Positions 4,984-7,858 of a stretch of 7,858 bases of DNA are shown here, piece after piece. Source of the stretch: UBA1038 sp964481445 (lineage in GTDB: Bacteria; Bacillota; Clostridia; Christensenellales; Aristaeellaceae); NCBI GenBank assembly GCA_964481445.1, contig CAYZTQ010000086.1, positions 1-7,858 on the forward strand. Direction: 5' to 3'. The translations under genes were made by a program, and so were the position numbers. Every line of letters starts with the position of its first letter. Positions within the stretch are counted from its first letter, which is position 1. Under the pieces are notes generated by a model. That model was not told where the DNA came from. It ran no database searches and saw only the letters and a program-made list of their open reading frames with translations.

Positions 4984-7092
4984 ATGGCGGGCAAGTGCAG
5001 GTTCGGTGTTCTCGCAGGCATTCTGCTGCTGTCTGCTTTCCTTGCTTCAGCGGAAGCCGAGGTGTTTGTACTGGAACACGGCACCCTCACCTTTGCAGAG
5101 GATGGGCGCTTAACGGGCTACGCGACAGACCGCGGCGCCATTGCGCTGCATGACATCGCGCTGGATGCCGGAATAGACGGCGAATACCTGCTGGGCAGCC
5201 TCGGTTTCCAGCGCTACTACGATTTAAACACCTGGGAGCTGGCCAGGGTCATTCCAAAGGCTAAATGGAAAGATACGGCGAAGCTGATCTCATTGAAACG
5301 ACAGGGCAAGGCCATTGAAGTGCGTACGCGCATCAACGATGTGGAGCTGGTTCGCAGTTTTGAGCCGAGTGAGCACGGCCTGAAAGTCGAGGCGTCTATT
5401 CACTCTGAAAGACCTCAGGTCAGCGAGGTGCAGGGCATCGCGCTGAGCGTAAGAGGGGTGAGGGCCGGCGAAAACACAGCTTTCCGCTTTCCCGGCAATT
5501 CCCCCTACGGAGCCTTCACCGCCTCTCATCTGCATCCATTCAAGGTCAAATGCGCCGATTACTGCGCGCCCGTGGTCCGTGTAGAGCGTCCGATTGGCTG
5601 CGCTGGCATGAACCTGGTTTTTCTGCATGAGGAGGAGAAATGGTCCACCGCCTTATGGGTAGACCGGGAACAAAACCTTTCAAGCGTGCATCTGGTCATG
5701 GCGGAGGGCCTGTTAAGACCCGACGAAAGCTATGCTGTCGGTCCTCTGTACCTGCAACTGACCGGTCAGGGAAACGAAGGCGGAAAAGCGGTTCAGATGC
5801 TCTATCAGGGCCTCGGCTACTCTTCCCCTGTCCTGCAGGCAGACGGCATCGGCCCTGTTTATTCGCTGCACCCGGCCGGCCCCATGGATGCAGGCATGGA
5901 CAAGCCGCAGACGATGCGGGACTTTTCCTCCGTGCTGCCCGGCCTTCAGGAAATGGGCATCAAGAACCTCTGGCTGCTGCCGATGTTTGAGCATAGCGGG
6001 CGCGGCGTGTATGAGCCAAGCGACCAGGCGCGGCTTGACCCGCGCTACGGCAGCGATGAGGACTTCAGGCATTTTGTCAAAGAGGCGCACCGCCTCGGCA
6101 TGCGGGTGCTGCTGGACTATGTGCCGCATGGGCCTTATCCTCAGGACGCCTTGGCCCAGGAACATCCTGACTGGTGTTCGATACACCGCTCGGGTAAGCC
6201 GCAAACCGAATGGAATTGCGTTTCCTTTGATATGACCAACGCCGCGTATCTTGACTACACAAAGCAGCTGAGCGCTGATCACGCCCTCAGGTTTGGCACT
6301 GATGGCGGGCGGATTGACTGCGCGATGGGCGGCCTGTCCAACTGGCAGGCCGGAAATGGGAAAAGAGCTTCTTCCTCCGGCCTGCGCGGCGGCCTGTCCA
6401 TTGTGCAGGCAATACGGGCAGGCTATGAGTCGCAGGGCAAATGGCCGCTGCTGCTGCCCGAGAATTTTCATCCGCTGCCCGCTTATGCCAAGATCAGCAA
6501 TCTATTCTATGATATGCCACTCTACCGCGTGATGTACGATATGCGCGAGAAGGGACTGGATGAAAAGGATTTTGCCGTATCGCTCGCGCAATGGCTGGAT
6601 GACGAATACAGTTATGGCGTGCCAGGCCAGCAGCGGCTGCGCTTTCTGGGTAACCACGATACTGTTTCCTGGACCTGGGACAAGGCCCGCGCCGTCAAGG
6701 TCTATGGAGAAGAAAAGGCCAAAGCCCTGTGGACATTGTTTGCCGTAACGGATGGCGTGCCCTTTGTATACCAGGGCGATGAATACAGCCCTCTGTACGA
6801 CAAGCGGACGCTGGTTGATCTGCGTGCCTTCTTTCAGGAGTTGTTCTCCGTTCGGGCGGCGTATCTGCGCCCCGGCATGGAAACAAGCTACGTGCACAGG
6901 GATGCTCCCGTCATCGCTTTGACACGGAAAGACAAAGAGGGCGCTGTTCTGGCCCTGATCAACCTGAGCCCGGAACGGCAGGATTATCCCCTGCCTCCTG
7001 AAGCCCGACAGGCGCTCTGGGGAAGCGGCGCGGTGCAGAATAATACAGCGAAGCTGGAACCCTATGGAAGCCTGCTAATCAGGCTGCAATAA
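4984..7092 (+). CDS. secreted GH13-like alpha-glycosidase (alpha-amylase family) with N-terminal beta domain
   Basis: This probably hydrolyses or rearranges alpha-glucosidic bonds outside the cell. A signal peptide (1-24, cleavage near ASA-EAE) leads to a beta-rich domain at about 26-285 with no family I can name. The catalytic barrel spans about 288-605, followed by a short C-terminal beta domain to 702. The GH13 motifs are in order: LDPRYGSDEDF (351-361), region I LLDYVPHG (376-383), region II GGRIDCAMG with nucleophile D445 and R443, region III LPENF with acid/base E493, and region IV FLGNHD with D559. The triad is intact, so activity is likely. Region I lacks the usual Asn-His (here His-Gly) and region II lacks the Lys-His after the nucleophile, so subfamily and substrate are open. 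GAGGAGG at 4973-4979, four bases upstream, supports the start. It is the first gene of the right arm, 50 bases before the next. Confidence 0.88.
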   Translation: MAGKCRFGVLAGILLLSAFLASAEAEVFVLEHGTLTFAEDGRLTGYATDRGAIALHDIALDAGIDGEYLLGSLGFQRYYDLNTWELARVIPKAKWKDTAKLISLKRQGKAIEVRTRINDVELVRSFEPSEHGLKVEASIHSERPQVSEVQGIALSVRGVRAGENTAFRFPGNSPYGAFTASHLHPFKVKCADYCAPVVRVERPIGCAGMNLVFLHEEEKWSTALWVDREQNLSSVHLVMAEGLLRPDESYAVGPLYLQLTGQGNEGGKAVQMLYQGLGYSSPVLQADGIGPVYSLHPAGPMDAGMDKPQTMRDFSSVLPGLQEMGIKNLWLLPMFEHSGRGVYEPSDQARLDPRYGSDEDFRHFVKEAHRLGMRVLLDYVPHGPYPQDALAQEHPDWCSIHRSGKPQTEWNCVSFDMTNAAYLDYTKQLSADHALRFGTDGGRIDCAMGGLSNWQAGNGKRASSSGLRGGLSIVQAIRAGYESQGKWPLLLPENFHPLPAYAKISNLFYDMPLYRVMYDMREKGLDEKDFAVSLAQWLDDEYSYGVPGQQRLRFLGNHDTVSWTWDKARAVKVYGEEKAKALWTLFAVTDGVPFVYQGDEYSPLYDKRTLVDLRAFFQELFSVRAAYLRPGMETSYVHRDAPVIALTRKDKEGAVLALINLSPERQDYPLPPEARQALWGSGAVQNNTAKLEPYGSLLIRLQ

Positions 7093-7101
7093 TCGATGCT
7101 G

Positions 7102-7118
7102 ATGCACGACAAGTGCAT
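7102..7118 (+). other. hairpin between the hydrolase and the small secreted protein
   Basis: ATGCAC (7102-7107) and GTGCAT (7113-7118) form a perfect 6-base stem with the loop GACAA, between the hydrolase stop and the next ribosome binding site. No T-run follows, so it should not terminate transcription. It could protect or mark a processing point in the shared mRNA, allowing unequal amounts of the two proteins. Confidence 0.35.
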
Positions 7119-7142
7119 GCAAATAGGAAAGGAGTACCCTTT

Positions 7143-7736
7143 ATGAAGAAACTTGTTTCACTGCTGCTGGCCGCCCTGATGATGCTGAGCGTCTCCGTCG
7201 CTCTGGCTGAATCCTATCCGATGACAGAAGAAACCTTTACAAGCGAGCAGGGCCCCGTCTGGTTCTATCGCTACTACTCGGAAGAGGAGAACGCCATTAA
7301 GGACCTGAACCTGATGACCGAGTGGGGTGACAACTGGCAGTTCTCCGCCACCCCGCAGGCTGATGAAGTATACCATTCCTTCTGTGAGTGGGACGGCATT
7401 CAGGCGATGCCGGGCACCTGGCTGGGCAAACATGTGGACATGGTGCTTGTTTTTGCCGCTCCCAAGGAGGGCAAGGCGACCATCGAGCCCATGAAGTTTG
7501 AAATCAAGGACGACGGCAACGAGTGGCCGCCCTACATGGTGCAGATTGAGCACTATAAGGCCGAAAACAAAGAAGCCGTCAAGCTGCTGGGCGAAGACTG
7601 GCAGATGACCCCCTATGAGACCCAGGCGCTGGAAGTGGAGTTGAAGGCCGGCGATGAGCTGCGCTTTATCGTCCGTTCTGCCGATAACGGCGGCGCCGCA
7701 GTCAGCGTACAGCCTGTTATCACCTACGCGGAATAA
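7143..7736 (+). CDS. small secreted protein, Trp-rich and predicted beta-sandwich, function unknown
   Basis: I do not recognise a named family. The protein has 197 residues. Its signal peptide MKKLVSLLLAALMMLSVSVALA ends in ALA at 20-22, followed by ESYP. The mature part is acidic, with seven tryptophans (40, 61, 65, 83, 93, 128, 153), one cysteine (81) and alternating strand-like stretches such as VDMVLVFAAP (98-107) and LEVELKAGDELRFIVRSA (163-180). The pattern of a strand, a charged turn and KAGDELRFIV resembles jelly-roll carbohydrate-binding modules, so a soluble sugar-binding accessory to the hydrolase is a reasonable guess. No lipobox or wall anchor is seen. The start is set by AAAGGAG at 7128-7134, eight bases before the ATG; an upstream ATG at 7113 lacks such a site. 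It follows the hydrolase by 50 bases and is probably co-transcribed. Confidence 0.85.
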   Translation: MKKLVSLLLAALMMLSVSVALAESYPMTEETFTSEQGPVWFYRYYSEEENAIKDLNLMTEWGDNWQFSATPQADEVYHSFCEWDGIQAMPGTWLGKHVDMVLVFAAPKEGKATIEPMKFEIKDDGNEWPPYMVQIEHYKAENKEAVKLLGEDWQMTPYETQALEVELKAGDELRFIVRSADNGGAAVSVQPVITYAE

Positions 7737-7752
7737 TGCGCTGACGTGCTTC

Positions 7753-7783
7753 GGAGGCCGCCCCGCAGGCGGCCTCCTTCTTG
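7753..7783 (+). terminator. GC-rich hairpin, likely weak terminator or attenuator
   Basis: GGAGGCCGCC (7753-7762) and GGCGGCCTCC (7768-7777) form a perfect 10-base stem with a 5-base loop, followed by TTCTTG. The stem is strong but the T-tract is poor. It probably ends part of the transcripts after the secreted protein gene and lets some continue into the kinase gene 20 bases on. No clear promoter was seen between the hairpin and 7804. Confidence 0.65.
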
Positions 7784-7803
7784 AACCCTGATGAGGAAAC
7801 GCC

Positions 7804-7858
7804 ATGAAAAGCATCTTTGCCATGGATATTGGCGGAACGCATACCCGCTATGGTTTTG
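7804..7858 (+). CDS. ROK-family sugar kinase, N-terminal fragment (cut by the window edge)
   Basis: The 18 visible codons read MKSIFAMDIGGTHTRYGF. The DIGGTxxR pattern is the N-terminal phosphate-binding motif of ROK proteins, seen in glucokinases and related hexose kinases. Because the motif starts at residue 8, there is no N-terminal helix-turn-helix, so this is the kinase type and not a ROK repressor. It would phosphorylate a sugar released from the imported oligosaccharide. GAGG at 7793-7796, seven bases upstream, supports the ATG. It lies 67 bases after the secreted protein gene in the same direction, behind a hairpin with a weak T-tract. The sugar cannot be inferred from this fragment; an N-acetylhexosamine, mannose or fructose kinase is also possible. 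Confidence 0.8.
   Translation, partial: MKSIFAMDIGGTHTRYGF

Noticed and set aside
5713..6471. 252-codon open frame on the minus strand opposite the glycosidase
   Set aside because: It covers the stretch holding the GH13 regions I and II on the other strand, so it is a shadow of that gene.
7158..7823. 221-codon open frame on the minus strand opposite the small secreted protein
   Set aside because: The plus-strand gene has a signal peptide and a good ribosome binding site. The antisense product has neither and runs through the terminator hairpin.

Overview
The window is a carbohydrate-utilisation locus from what looks like a low- to mid-GC Gram-positive anaerobe. I infer Bacillota, class Clostridia, because the sugar ABC transporter has no ATPase gene beside it, the Shine-Dalgarno sites are strong, and the signal peptides are short, lysine-led and rich in Leu, Ala and Met. 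No ribosomal or other taxonomic marker is present, so this placement is tentative.

The locus has two divergent arms around a 262-base regulatory region (4722-4983). The left arm runs on the minus strand. It encodes a 945-residue solute-binding protein with two duplicated carbohydrate-binding-like domains in front of its binding domain (1884-4721). A MalF/LplB-type permease (934-1884, 1-base TAATG overlap) and a MalG-type permease (51-932) follow. The first seven codons or so of a possible further gene run off the left edge. The right arm runs on the plus strand. It encodes a secreted GH13-like alpha-glycosidase with a large N-terminal beta domain (4984-7092) and a small secreted Trp-rich protein of unknown function (7143-7736). 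A GC-rich hairpin and the first 18 codons of a ROK-family sugar kinase (7804 to the edge) come next.

Inferred physiology: the extracellular enzyme cuts an alpha-glucan or related oligosaccharide, and the small secreted protein may help bind it. The solute-binding protein and two permeases then import the products, powered by an ATPase encoded elsewhere. The ROK kinase would phosphorylate a released sugar. Each arm has a near-consensus vegetative promoter. A 17-base element with a central CpG occurs near both promoters (15 of 17 positions identical), which suggests joint control by one LacI-type repressor not encoded here.

No tRNA, rRNA, CRISPR array, insertion sequence or phage feature was seen. 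The points most worth a second look are the shared operator pair, the architecture of the solute-binding protein, the divergent GH13 motifs and the unassigned secreted protein.
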